DNA of 26,891 nt from Candidatus Helarchaeota archaeon (GCA_013375455.1 JABXJT010000063.1:1-26891), one strand, 5' to 3'; positions 17,286 to 25,505 are shown, numbered from the stretch's first letter. Made by a program: numbers and translations. The notes: generated from the sequence alone by a model not told the origin.

Positions 17286-17331
17286 AACTCTAAGAAAGTT
17301 TATCGAGTTACGGTTATAACCAGCTATTTAT
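17286..17331 (+). repeat. Non-coding 46-bp element, copy C
   Basis: AACTCTAAGAAAGTTT followed by a 30-base part with the perfect 10-base palindrome GGTTATAACC and CAGCTATTTAT. It lies in the 153-base divergent gap between the 444-aa gene and the corrinoid-protein gene, in the same orientation as copies A and B. Confidence 0.75.
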
Positions 17332-17375
17332 TTAAATTTCAGAGCTTGTTGGTAATAAATGCGGAGTAAATGAAA

Positions 17376-18005
17376 ATGACGCTGAAAGAAATCACGGATT
17401 TATTGGTCAATTTAGAAGCTGATGAAATCGTTAGTGCTGTGCAATCTGAGCTAGACGCTGGATCCAATCCTCACGAAGTATTAAGTGCACTTACTAAAGG
17501 TATGGATGAAGTAGGGAACTTGTACGAGAAAAAAGAATATTATCTTACAGAACTAGTCTTAGCAGGTGAGATGATGAAGGATGCATTGGAAATTCTCAAA
17601 CCATGCCTAAAAACAGATGAAATTCAAACGAAAGGAATCGTTATTTTGGCAACGGTAGAAGGAGATAACCATGATATAGGCAAAAATATTTTAAAAATTA
17701 TCCTTTTGTCTGCAGGATATGAGATTATTGATTTAGGTAAAGATGTTCCTGCTAATAAAATTATAAAAGCAGTAAAAAAGTCAGGTGCTCCTGTTGTCGG
17801 GTTGAGTTCGCTTCTTACAATGACGGTTAATGAAATTTCGGTTGTAGACAAAGCGCTAAAAGACGCAGGTCTCCGGGATCAGGTTCGCCTTATTGTAGGT
17901 GGAGCTCCTCTAAACATGGAACTCGCAAAAAAGCTGGGTGCTGACGATTTTGCGGCAGATGCGATTGAAGGTGTAAGACACATTAACGAGCTCATGGGGA
18001 TTTAA
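17376..18005 (+). CDS. Methyltransferase corrinoid protein (MtbC/MttC-like)
   Basis: A cobalamin-binding shuttle protein that takes a methyl group from a substrate methyltransferase and hands it to a second one. It has the two-domain layout: a helical cap (about residues 1-85; MDEVGNLYEKKEYYLTELVLAGEMM) and a Rossmann-like B12 domain with EGDNHDIGKNIL (the DxHxxG motif; His is the lower axial cobalt ligand), GLSSLLT (SxL) and VGGAPLN (GG). The length is normal. ATG at 17376 is preferred because GGAG at 17363-17366 is 9 bases away; ATG at 17370 is only 3 bases away. Five bases after the stop begins a decayed URO-D-type methyltransferase, the expected partner; an intact relative lies 1.4 kb further on. 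The methyl donor (methylamine, methanol, methoxyl compound) cannot be read from this protein. Confidence 0.93.
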   Translation: MTLKEITDLLVNLEADEIVSAVQSELDAGSNPHEVLSALTKGMDEVGNLYEKKEYYLTELVLAGEMMKDALEILKPCLKTDEIQTKGIVILATVEGDNHDIGKNILKIILLSAGYEIIDLGKDVPANKIIKAVKKSGAPVVGLSSLLTMTVNEISVVDKALKDAGLRDQVRLIVGGAPLNMELAKKLGADDFAADAIEGVRHINELMGI

Positions 18006-18010
18006 AGCTC

Positions 18011-18166
18011 ATGGATGCACCGACACGCGTTTTAGCAACGCTCAACCACGAAGAACCGGATCATATTCCAGCATAGGAGACTGCCTTTGATAATAATACT
18101 ATTAGAAAGCATTATGGGGAAAAAATTGGAGGAGGTTGGCTTTTAAAAATTGGACCTGACTTATAA
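18011..18166 (+). pseudogene. Decayed 5' end of a URO-D-type corrinoid methyltransferase
   Basis: From ATG 18011 the frame reads MDAPTRVLATLNHEEPDHIP, the standard opening of uroporphyrinogen-decarboxylase-family methyltransferases, then an in-frame TAG (18074-18076), then ETAFDNNTIRKHYGEKI and IGPDL before TAA at 18164. Only about 51 of the usual 330-390 codons remain. The fragment directly follows the corrinoid gene, as a functional methyltransferase would. Its end meets the stop codon of the opposite-strand beta-lactamase-like gene (18161), as if that gene had replaced the rest. Reading TAG as pyrrolysine does not rescue it, since TAA follows 30 codons later. The intact gene at 19400 is a related but different copy. 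Confidence 0.75.
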
Positions 18167-19303
18167 GCATTTGTAGAGAGCTCTGGTGAGCCTCATGGTT
18201 CGGCGATCTCCGGTCACAGAAAAAACCATCTTGTTCATGGCGTAGCTAAAACTCAATTTAGCATCAGGATCCATTACCGCTAACGAGCCTCCATATCCAC
18301 CCCAATAGAATGTATGAGGATTTGGGCCGATTGGCATTTCTTTGCTCGTGAGTCCGAAGCCTAAGCCAAAACGTATCGGGAAAATGATAACAAGATCTGG
18401 ACCATAGCTTTGCTCTTCAATGGCTTTCTCTATTGTTTGCAATGAAAGTAATCGCACGTTATCAAGTTCGCCACCATTCGCTAATGCGGCGGTTATCAGT
18501 GCGATCGACCTAGCATTGCCCTGCCCATTCGCCGCAGGAATTTCAGCTGCGCGCCAAGCCCGACCTTTAGCATGTTCTGGAGTTATAGGGGGGTTGATCA
18601 AGCTTTTTACTGCTATAGAGTCCGGTTTAATTCCGAGCTTGCGGAGATCTGGTATCTTTGGAGGAATTAATTCGGCAACACGTGAGTCATGCTCTTCAGA
18701 TAGACCGATATGAAAATCGGCTTGAAGTGGCTCAGCAACTTCTTCTCGGAAAAAAGTGCCGAGAGTCTTCCCAGTTACTCGCCTAACCAGCTCACCCAAG
18801 AGATAGCCAAAAGTAAGGGTATGGTATCCACTCCTGGTTCCTGGTTCCCACCAGGGTTTCTGAGCAGCCAATAAATTAACGATGCGATCCCAGTCATAGA
18901 GAGCTTCTACGGGGAGCGACTCATCGAAACCAGATAGTCCAGAACTGTGACTAAGGAGATAACGAACGGGGAGTTCATCTTTTCCTGCTTGCGCGAACTC
19001 AGGCCAATATTTTGCCACCGGCGCATCAAGGTCGATAAGTCCGCGATCGACAAGCATGAGCGTGCAGATGGCAGTCATAACCTTAGTTGTTGAATAAACA
19101 TTGACAATGGTATCCCGTTCCCAAGGGCGAGTTTGAGCAGCATCAGCGTGTCCAGCCCAAATATCAACAACGAATTCACCATTAATTGTTGCCGCAAAAG
19201 AAGCACCGACTTCCAAACCCGACTTAAAATTCTTCGCAAAGGCTTCTTTCACCTTTGCAAATCGTTCGTCACAATAACCTTGTATTTGAATCGTATCTGA
19301 CAT
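18161..19303 (-). CDS. Serine hydrolase of the beta-lactamase / class C esterase family
   Basis: A 380-aa serine hydrolase related to class C beta-lactamases, EstB-type esterases and D-aminopeptidases. Residues from the upstream ATG (19309): Ser73-Thr-Thr-Lys76 is the SxxK nucleophile motif, Tyr162-His-Thr fills the YxN position with a variant third residue, and WGGYGGS (336-342) is the third, KTG-equivalent, motif. LLSHSSGLSGF is another family landmark. There is no signal peptide, so it should be cytosolic. I prefer ATG 19303 because AAAAGGGA ends directly at the first ATG but 6 bases before the second. The coding DNA is visibly GC-richer than its neighbours (35 of 60 bases in 18481-18540), and it ends over the decayed methyltransferase, both suggesting transfer from another organism. 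Substrate unknown; antibiotic resistance is not implied. Confidence 0.92.
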   Translation of the reverse strand: MSDTIQIQGYCDERFAKVKEAFAKNFKSGLEVGASFAATINGEFVVDIWAGHADAAQTRPWERDTIVNVYSTTKVMTAICTLMLVDRGLIDLDAPVAKYWPEFAQAGKDELPVRYLLSHSSGLSGFDESLPVEALYDWDRIVNLLAAQKPWWEPGTRSGYHTLTFGYLLGELVRRVTGKTLGTFFREEVAEPLQADFHIGLSEEHDSRVAELIPPKIPDLRKLGIKPDSIAVKSLINPPITPEHAKGRAWRAAEIPAANGQGNARSIALITAALANGGELDNVRLLSLQTIEKAIEEQSYGPDLVIIFPIRFGLGFGLTSKEMPIGPNPHTFYWGGYGGSLAVMDPDAKLSFSYAMNKMVFSVTGDRRTMRLTRALYKCL

Positions 19304-19399
19304 AGGCATTCCCTTTTATAATTCATTTACTTTATTTTATAAAATTATGTAATGAAGTTATAGTGGATTAATAAAAAATAGAAAGAAGAGATAACTCTA

Positions 19400-20446
19400 A
19401 TGGATTCAAGAAGCCTGACACTTTCAGCCATCGATGGGGTTCCCGAGAGGATTCCTTTTAATCCATTTATCATGCACCTGGCTGCAAGTCTTGTAGATAT
19501 CGATTATTCGCGGGTTTATTGTCAAGATGCCGAGGAATTGGCAAATGCCCAGATTGAATGTGCTAAATTATTTGGAATTGACCACGTGAATGTTTCCACG
19601 GATGCTTTTCGGGAAGCCAGCGCTTGGGGCGTTGAAATTGATTTTTCAGGTCACACCCCCGTCCCTAAAAAAGGGACTAATCTTAATTGGAGGGAGTTCG
19701 AGTTGATCGAAAACCCAAATCTTCTTGAGGTCCCGCGTATCCAGAATCGTATTGAGGCAGTACGCCTTCTCAGAAAAAAAGCACCGAACCAGTGTGTCAT
19801 TGGGTGGATCGAAGCTCCCTTTGCCGAACTCTGCAGTATTTTTGATATGATTGAAGTTATCAAGATATGGATGCAAAAAGATTGGGAAAGGATCTTCAAA
19901 AATCTCTTAGAGAGAATCCGCCTCATTCAACTTGAGTTCGCAAAATTGCAGATAGAAGCAGGAGCAGATATCATCGGTGCAGGAGATTCCGCTATTTCAC
20001 AAATTGGACCTAAAAGATATAAGCTGACGACTCTTACTGCAACGCAAAAATTATTTAGGGAGATTAAAAAAGTTGTCCCAGTATTATATCACGTGTGTGG
20101 GGATAATTCTCGAGTTGATCGTGATGGAAATGATATGTTGAAACTAATTATGAGCTCAGGTGCATCCATAGTAGATATCGATTATCAAGTGGATCTTTTA
20201 AGTGCCAAACAAAAGATTGGAAAGGAGATATGTATCCGAGGTAATACAGACACTCGAATACTCGGAAATCCTATTTATAGTTCGGAAAAAGTGATTCAGG
20301 TAGTAACGGAAACTGTTGAGGCGGGTAAACCGAATGGCATGTACATGTTTGCTGCAGGATGTGAATGGCCTTGGGAACCATTAGAAATAGCAACTAGAAA
20401 CTTAAGTGCTGCTAAAGATATTACTACAAAACATGGCAAATACTGA
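19400..20446 (+). CDS. URO-D family corrinoid methyltransferase (MtaA/MtbA/CmuA type)
   Basis: A 348-aa cytosolic TIM-barrel methyltransferase of the uroporphyrinogen-decarboxylase superfamily. It keeps the zinc-binding pattern of MtaA, MtbA and CmuA: His231-Val-Cys233 (LYHVCGDNS) and Cys321 (FAAGCEWPWE), where zinc activates a thiol or other acceptor, rather than the arginine-rich site of true haem-pathway URO-D. GADIIGAGDSAISQIGP and IRGNTDTRILG are family landmarks. Relatives move methyl groups between a corrinoid protein and coenzyme M or demethylate methoxyl compounds; which applies here is unknown. The corrinoid protein at 17376 is the obvious partner although a foreign-looking gene now separates them. 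Start ATG 19400 with a weak GAGATAA upstream. Confidence 0.88.
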   Translation: MDSRSLTLSAIDGVPERIPFNPFIMHLAASLVDIDYSRVYCQDAEELANAQIECAKLFGIDHVNVSTDAFREASAWGVEIDFSGHTPVPKKGTNLNWREFELIENPNLLEVPRIQNRIEAVRLLRKKAPNQCVIGWIEAPFAELCSIFDMIEVIKIWMQKDWERIFKNLLERIRLIQLEFAKLQIEAGADIIGAGDSAISQIGPKRYKLTTLTATQKLFREIKKVVPVLYHVCGDNSRVDRDGNDMLKLIMSSGASIVDIDYQVDLLSAKQKIGKEICIRGNTDTRILGNPIYSSEKVIQVVTETVEAGKPNGMYMFAAGCEWPWEPLEIATRNLSAAKDITTKHGKY

Positions 20447-20460
20447 AAATGTAAGTAAGT

Positions 20461-20487
20461 GTTACAGGTAACAATATAAATTATAAT
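20461..20487 (+). promoter_or_regulatory. Inverted repeat next to a TATA box, upstream of the 163-aa gene
   Basis: GTTACAGGTAAC (20461-20472) is an inverted repeat (GTTAC/GTAAC) immediately before AATATAAATTATAAT, a TATA-like stretch about 45 bases ahead of the gene start. The position fits a repressor or activator site overlapping the BRE. Confidence 0.35.
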
Positions 20488-20528
20488 ACCTTGTTTAGAA
20501 ATATTACTCAAAGATAATAATAAATTAG

Positions 20529-21020
20529 ATGAAGGGTAGAGCTGTGGATTTAAATAGAGCGGCATTGAAAGAAAGGTTGTTAGAAATCGCCAGACAAGAA
20601 TCGGTCAAGTTTGGTAAAGATACAGTCAATCAAATGAAGAAGAATGTGAAATTAGAGAAGAATCTGAAGGAAAAATGGGTGAAAATAATATATATTGGAG
20701 AAAATGTCAAGAGAGAACCCGTTGAACGAGAAAGATTCGAGCAATTATTGAGTCAATTATCCACTGATGGAGAAAAACCTGACTACGAGATCATCAATGA
20801 GAACGATTTCATCAAATTTCAGTTTAAAGATGAAGAGATAGTAAATAAAGTGTATGATCATTATGATAACTTCTTTTTCGGGGACATGCAAAAGCAAGTG
20901 GTGAATGCCTTCCTCACGAAATACATTGCTGAACTGATGGATGAGGGCTGCGCGACTGGTAGGTGTGGTTGCGATGCACACGAGAGTTGCGAGCTAGAAC
21001 CTCCTGAAGAAAAAAACTAA
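20529..21020 (+). CDS. Unrecognised 163-aa protein with a C-terminal cysteine cluster
   Basis: No family recognised. The first 60 residues are a highly basic helix-forming segment (Lys/Glu/Arg-rich); the middle is mixed alpha/beta with DFIKFQFKDEEIVNKVYDHYDNFFFGD. The last 25 residues contain Cys141, Cys146, Cys148 and Cys154 with His151 (CATGRCGCDAHESC), which could bind zinc or an iron-sulfur cluster. Start: ATG 20529; GTG 20544 is possible, with AAGGGTAGA just before it. It lies 82 bases after the URO-D-type methyltransferase but has its own TATA-like region, so co-regulation is uncertain. It may assist the methyltransferase system, for example as a metal or redox partner, but nothing in the sequence proves it. 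Confidence 0.75.
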   Translation: MKGRAVDLNRAALKERLLEIARQESVKFGKDTVNQMKKNVKLEKNLKEKWVKIIYIGENVKREPVERERFEQLLSQLSTDGEKPDYEIINENDFIKFQFKDEEIVNKVYDHYDNFFFGDMQKQVVNAFLTKYIAELMDEGCATGRCGCDAHESCELEPPEEKN

Positions 21021-21049
21021 TTATTATATCAATTGGCTTATTTTTTCCT

Positions 21050-21060
21050 TCCGCTTTTGC
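21050..21060 (+). terminator. T-rich terminator after the 163-aa gene
   Basis: ATTTTTTCCTT lies 30 bases past the stop codon, before the promoter region of the dehydratase gene. Confidence 0.4.
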
Positions 21061-21086
21061 AACCAATCTCTAAATTTTAAAAATAG

Positions 21087-21122
21087 AATAGAAATAATTA
21101 CTTTACAATAGAAATAATTACT
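21087..21122 (+). repeat. Two direct 16-bp repeats upstream of the dehydratase gene
   Basis: AATAGAAATAATTACT occurs at 21087-21102 and again, without change, at 21107-21122. The 20-base period equals two helical turns, so two proteins would sit on the same DNA face. The repeats end 31 bases before the dehydratase ATG and overlap the likely promoter. Confidence 0.6.
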
Positions 21123-21153
21123 CTATGGTAGAATATAAAGGAGAAGGCGGCTA

Positions 21154-22806
21154 ATGAAGAAGCAAAAGAAAAGGAATCTTGACCCCAGGAAGGCATATTC
21201 CCGGGCACTTTATAGATCCGTTGGATTTACCGATGCGGATTTAAAAAAACCATTAATTGCCGTGGCGAATTCATGGAGCGAATATACACCGGGGCATGTG
21301 CATCTTCGAAAGTTATCGGAGTTTGTCAAGTCAGGGATTTGGAAGGCTGGAGGAATGCCCGTGGAATTTAATACCATTGCTGCCTGTGACGGCATTGCTC
21401 AGGGGGAAGGGATGCATTATATTCTCCCATCGCGTGAAATCATTGCAGCATCCGTTGAAATGATGGTAAAAGCGCATTCAGCTCAAGCTATGGTAATGCT
21501 CTGTTCTTGTGATAAAATAATTCCCGGAATGCTACTGGCGGCGGCGCGGTGCGATATTCCTACAATTTTTCTCACAGGAGGGTTAATGGATCCGAAAAGA
21601 ATTGGGGATAAAGTGCGAGTAACAAGTGATATTAAAGAGGCCATTGGGGCCTACAATGCGGGATTCATCACTGAAGAAGAGTTTTACGAGATCGAATCCG
21701 AAACCTGCTGCAGCTATGGTCTCTGTAACATGATGGGAACAGCAGCCACGATGAGTTGCTTGGTAGAAGCTTTAGGTCTCTCCTTACCAGGATGTGCGAC
21801 CCTGCCGGCTACGTCTTCAAAGCTCTTGCATGTGGCACAAGAAACCGGGAGCGCAATTATGAACCTCCTTAGCCAGAACATTACTGCTACTCAAATTATG
21901 ACGAAGGAATCCATAGAGAACGCCTGTCGAGTTGGTTTGGCAATTGGTGGCTCATCAAATATGGTTTTACATATGTGTGCCCTCGCAGCGGAATTGGATA
22001 TAAAACTGATAATGGATGATTTTGATAATTTAAGCGCAAGCACGCCGCTCCTGGCAAAATTTAAACCAGCTTCAGATCTTACATTAACTGATTTTCACGA
22101 TGCAGGGGGAGTATATGGAGTTTTAAAGCAAATAGAAAGACCATTGTACCTTGATGGTCCCACTGTAACCGGAAAAACAATGAACGAAAATCTTCAAGCA
22201 GTAAAAAAGATTGATGAAAGCATAATTCATCCAGTATCAGCTCCATTAGCGCAGGAGGGGGGATTGGCAATCTTGAAAGGTTCATTGGCGCCTGAAGGTG
22301 CCCTTGTAAAGCAGAGTGCAGTTCACCCAAAGATGATGGTGCACGAAGGCCCCGCGAAAGTCTTTGAAAGCGAGGAGGAGGTAAAGGATGCGCTTATGGA
22401 TAAGAACGTGGAGCCAGGAGATGTTCTCATTATTCGATATGAAGGGCCAAAGGGAGGGCCTGGAATGCGAGAGCTCTCACTTCCCGCCGCGATATTAATA
22501 GGCATGGGGTTGGGTGATTCTGTTGCAATGGTCACTGATGCCAGGTATTCAGGGGCGACCCGGGGGCCTTGTATTGGACATGTCTGCCCAGAAGCAGCGG
22601 ATGGTGGTCCCTTGGCGATCGTAATGGATGGCGACGGAATAAAGATCGATATACCTCACCGTAGATTAGATATTTTAGTAAGCGACGAAGAAATTAAAAC
22701 CAGATTAAAGCATTGGAAACGACCAGAGAAAAAAATAAAGAAGGGATTCTTAGCTTTCTATGCCCAACACGTTTCGTCTGCCCGGTATGGTGCCATCCTT
22801 AAGTGA
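21154..22806 (+). CDS. IlvD/Edd family dehydratase, probably sugar-acid type
   Basis: A 550-aa [2Fe-2S] dehydratase of the IlvD/Edd family, which removes water from dihydroxy acids or aldonates to give 2-keto acids. Cluster cysteines are Cys78 (ACDG), Cys119 (CSCDK, with Lys121 at the metal-site lysine position) and Cys191 ([12 protein letters not shown]). [10 protein letters not shown] near the C terminus holds the catalytic serine region. The text around Cys191, NMMGTAATM then LPGCATLPA, resembles sugar-acid dehydratases more than IlvD, which usually shows MFTANSM and LPGN. Branched-chain amino acid synthesis is still possible; no ilv gene is near. GGAGAAGG precedes the ATG. The AOR gene follows after 87 bases and a TIM-barrel hydrolase converges, fitting a sugar-acid route. 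The 20-bp-spaced repeats upstream suggest regulation. Confidence 0.9.
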   Translation: MKKQKKRNLDPRKAYSRALYRSVGFTDADLKKPLIAVANSWSEYTPGHVHLRKLSEFVKSGIWKAGGMPVEFNTIAACDGIAQGEGMHYILPSREIIAASVEMMVKAHSAQAMVMLCSCDKIIPGMLLAAARCDIPTIFLTGGLMDPKRIGDKVRVTSDIKEAIGAYNAGFITEEEFYEIESETCCSYGLCNMMGTAATMSCLVEALGLSLPGCATLPATSSKLLHVAQETGSAIMNLLSQNITATQIMTKESIENACRVGLAIGGSSNMVLHMCALAAELDIKLIMDDFDNLSASTPLLAKFKPASDLTLTDFHDAGGVYGVLKQIERPLYLDGPTVTGKTMNENLQAVKKIDESIIHPVSAPLAQEGGLAILKGSLAPEGALVKQSAVHPKMMVHEGPAKVFESEEEVKDALMDKNVEPGDVLIIRYEGPKGGPGMRELSLPAAILIGMGLGDSVAMVTDARYSGATRGPCIGHVCPEAADGGPLAIVMDGDGIKIDIPHRRLDILVSDEEIKTRLKHWKRPEKKIKKGFLAFYAQHVSSARYGAILK

Positions 22807-22893
22807 AAGGGATAAGAACTTTTTGGGATGGATAAGAAGATAAAAATACCATTTTCACATTATTAACAACAACAAGACGTGGAGCAGAGTTGT

Positions 22894-24609
22894 ATGGTTA
22901 AAATTTTACGAATTAACATGAGAACGAAAACATTTAAATTTGAGAACCTAAAATCGGATTATTCCATGCTGGCGGGGCGTGCTTTAACCGGAAAAATAAT
23001 ATTAGATGAAGTAGATCCGATATGCGCCCCTTTAGGAGCTAAAAATAAGATCATTTTTGCGAATGGAATATTTGTGGGTACTGCTTTTCCCTGTCCAGGG
23101 CGGTTATCTGTAGGGGCAAAAAGTCCATTGACGGGTGGAATTAAGGAAAGTAATGCAGGAGGAAAAGCTGCGACACGAATGAGCCAGTTAGGTCTCCGTG
23201 CCATAGTGATTGAAGAGATGCCTGATGAGGATGAGCTCTATGTTGTAGTAATTTCCAAAGAAACGGTTGAATTCGTAAAGTCACCAGAATTGAAAGGTAA
23301 AGGAAATTATGAAACGGTCACGAAACTGAAAGAAAAATGGGGTGAAAAAATTGCGACTGTCTCTATTGGTCCCGCTGGAGAACAGTTATTGGCGGCAGCA
23401 ACGGTAGCCGTGAGTGATTTATATGGGAATCCAGCGCGGCATGCGGGACGGGGCGGAATGGGAGCAGTTTTGGGTAGTAAAAAAGTTAAAGCTCTTGTAC
23501 TCCTACGTCCCGAGAAGCCTGAGCAAGAACCGGTTAAACATCCTGCTGAGTATAATACATTAGTTAAGGAATATAACAAGATTATCATTCCCAAGAAACG
23601 CGGGCTGACGGTTTATGGAACTGCGGCTATGGTACGAGTCGCGAATGAGATAGGAGGGCTTCCCACCAAGAATTTTTCGTCTGGATCATTTGATCAAATG
23701 GAAGATATTAGTGGCGAAAAATTATATGAAATAATCACCAGCCGAAATGGAAAACCTACGGAAGCTTGCAGCCCTGGATGCGTGATTCGTTGTTCCAATA
23801 GGTATGTTGACAAAGATGGTAAATACATCACTTCAGGGTTCGAGTATGAGACTATTGCATTGAATGGATCTAACTTGCTTATTGGCGATTTGGATACGCT
23901 CGCCCGAATAGATCGCACCTGTGACGATATGGGACTAGATACAATTGAAATGGGAAATGCAATGGCAATTGCAATGGAAGCAGGATTACTTGAGTGGGGT
24001 GATGGAAAGGCTGCAATAGCGTTGTTACGAGGAGTAGCAGAAGGAAATATTACAAGTAGGGTAATTGCATCTGGAGCCACTATAGCTGGAAGAGTTCTAG
24101 GAGTGGCACGAGTTCCACAAGTTATGGGACAAGGTTTCCCCGCATACGACCCACGGGTTTTCAAGGGAATGGGAGCTGTTTATGCGACTTCCCCAATGGG
24201 CGCGGACCACACGTCAGGCCCCGCAATTCCAGGACGAATCGGTTGGGATGTCGACGATCCTGAAAGTTATGGAGACCTTAAGGAATCTCAGGGGAAAATT
24301 AAGTTAGGAAGAGAACTTGAAATAATGGTGTCTCTATGCGATTCCTTTGGCTTTTGTTATTTTGTCTGGCCAGATTTAGATTTCCTGATCAAGGCCATAA
24401 ACGCAAAATATGATTGGAACTTCGATTTCGACAGGTTAATAGCTTATGGAAAAATGATCCTATTGAATGAACACGAATTCAATTCACGTGCAGGTATTCC
24501 ACAGACCTGTCAACTACCAGCCCTCTTCTATGAGGAGCCCTTGCCCCCCACAAATAAAAAATTCGATTTACAGCCAGAAAAATTGAAGCAAGTCATCGAT
24601 TACTTTTAA
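22894..24609 (+). CDS. Aldehyde:ferredoxin oxidoreductase family protein (tungsten enzyme)
   Basis: AOR-family enzymes use a tungsten-bis-pyranopterin centre and a [4Fe-4S] cluster to oxidise aldehydes to acids, passing electrons to ferredoxin, in the cytosol. The 571-aa length is slightly short of the usual 600 or so. Landmarks from the ATG at 22894: RHAGRGGMGAVLGSKKVKA (pterin-binding N-terminal domain), Cys292-x3-Cys296-x3-Cys300 (EACSPGCVIRC), CDDMGLDTIEMGN, and Cys482 or Cys488 as a fourth cluster ligand (SLCDSFGFC). The spacing of the first three cysteines differs from the C-x2-C-x3-C of the best-known members. GTG 22879 would add 5 residues, but it overlaps the GGAG that is 9 bases from ATG 22894. 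The upstream dehydratase suggests a sugar-derived aldehyde as substrate, but this is inference. Confidence 0.92.
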   Translation: MVKILRINMRTKTFKFENLKSDYSMLAGRALTGKIILDEVDPICAPLGAKNKIIFANGIFVGTAFPCPGRLSVGAKSPLTGGIKESNAGGKAATRMSQLGLRAIVIEEMPDEDELYVVVISKETVEFVKSPELKGKGNYETVTKLKEKWGEKIATVSIGPAGEQLLAAATVAVSDLYGNPARHAGRGGMGAVLGSKKVKALVLLRPEKPEQEPVKHPAEYNTLVKEYNKIIIPKKRGLTVYGTAAMVRVANEIGGLPTKNFSSGSFDQMEDISGEKLYEIITSRNGKPTEACSPGCVIRCSNRYVDKDGKYITSGFEYETIALNGSNLLIGDLDTLARIDRTCDDMGLDTIEMGNAMAIAMEAGLLEWGDGKAAIALLRGVAEGNITSRVIASGATIAGRVLGVARVPQVMGQGFPAYDPRVFKGMGAVYATSPMGADHTSGPAIPGRIGWDVDDPESYGDLKESQGKIKLGRELEIMVSLCDSFGFCYFVWPDLDFLIKAINAKYDWNFDFDRLIAYGKMILLNEHEFNSRAGIPQTCQLPALFYEEPLPPTNKKFDLQPEKLKQVIDYF

Positions 24610-24619
24610 TTTTTATTTT
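24604..24619 (+). terminator. T-rich terminator after the AOR gene
   Basis: TTTTAATTTTTATTTT overlaps the stop codon region and ends 8 bases before the stop codon of the convergent amidohydrolase gene. Confidence 0.4.
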
Positions 24620-24626
24620 AACCATA

Positions 24627-25493
24627 TTATAATTTTAATAGTTTTTGCGCATTTAGCCCCATTATATTCTTAGTTTCATCCTTCGTGAGATAATCATTAT
24701 TTTCAAAGAAATGCACGCAGACCTCGACCATTTCTGGACAAAAACCGTCCGAGCCATATAGGATTTTATTTAATCCGATGACCTCCTTGGCATGGAATAA
24801 GACTTCTCGCAGCTTATCGGGCATCATGTACATCATATTGCTGATATCCAGATGAACATTGGGGAATTGGCAGGCTAGCGCGACTCCCACATCCGTCCAA
24901 GGATACCCGCAATGGGCCAAGATTATCTTTAAATTTGAAAAAGACGCGATGACATCGTCTAAAAGGGCAGGATCTGCGCGGCTCAACCCCATTTTATGAC
25001 CAGGAGTTCCAGGTGGAGGATAGCCCGTATGGAATAATACGGGAACGTCATATTTCCTAGCTATTTCATAGGCGGGGTAGAGATTTCTATCGTTAATAAG
25101 TTTTTTACGGAAGGGTAGCAAAATTTTGAGCCCTTTGAACCCGTCTTTCGCGAGTGCTTGCTCGACAGCTTGGGAGATTTCTTCTGGGTCCTCAGATTTT
25201 TCGGGTGGGTTGAAAAATGGAAGGAACAGGTCGGGTTTGAGCTTCACCCACTCTTTTACTCGATCATTCTCTTTCGCACTAGCTGCAAGCAAGACGACCT
25301 TATCCAACCCAGCGCGATGGGCATATCCACTTGTCCTTAAAATGACATTTTCAGCGTCAATAGGTTCAATTTTCTCAAGAGCTTTCATCATTCGTTGATG
25401 AAATCCATACCCTTCAAAAATTTGAAAAGTCTTCTGCACTGATTCAGCGGTATTTTCTTCGTAAAATAAATGGCAATGAAAGTCTACTCGCAT
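24627..25493 (-). CDS. Amidohydrolase-2-type metal-dependent TIM-barrel hydrolase
   Basis: A 288-aa metal-dependent TIM-barrel hydrolase (amidohydrolase-2 branch, which includes lactonases and decarboxylases). His6 and His8 in VDFHCHLF form the first metal pair; His155 (LFHTGYP), His194 (LAHCGYPW) and Asp249 (YGSDGF) complete the active site, and Lys123 (KGLKI) is at a plausible site. Length is typical and the protein is cytosolic. There is no Shine-Dalgarno before the ATG, so the transcript may be leaderless. It converges on the AOR gene with 17 bases between stops. With the dehydratase and oxidoreductase, a lactone-opening role would make sense (inference); decarboxylase or other hydrolase activities remain open. 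Confidence 0.9.
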   Translation of the reverse strand: MRVDFHCHLFYEENTAESVQKTFQIFEGYGFHQRMMKALEKIEPIDAENVILRTSGYAHRAGLDKVVLLAASAKENDRVKEWVKLKPDLFLPFFNPPEKSEDPEEISQAVEQALAKDGFKGLKILLPFRKKLINDRNLYPAYEIARKYDVPVLFHTGYPPPGTPGHKMGLSRADPALLDDVIASFSNLKIILAHCGYPWTDVGVALACQFPNVHLDISNMMYMMPDKLREVLFHAKEVIGLNKILYGSDGFCPEMVEVCVHFFENNDYLTKDETKNIMGLNAQKLLKL

Positions 25494-25505
25494 AAATCAA
25501 ACAGC

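Noticed and set aside
18011..18166. In-frame TAG as a pyrrolysine codon in a methyltransferase gene
   Set aside because: The family is URO-D-type, not MtmB/MtbB/MttB, and reading through TAG meets TAA 30 codons later, so the gene stays truncated.
23694..24164. 156-codon minus-strand ORF inside the AOR gene
   Set aside because: Fully inside a conserved gene and lacking any recognisable motif; an antisense shadow.
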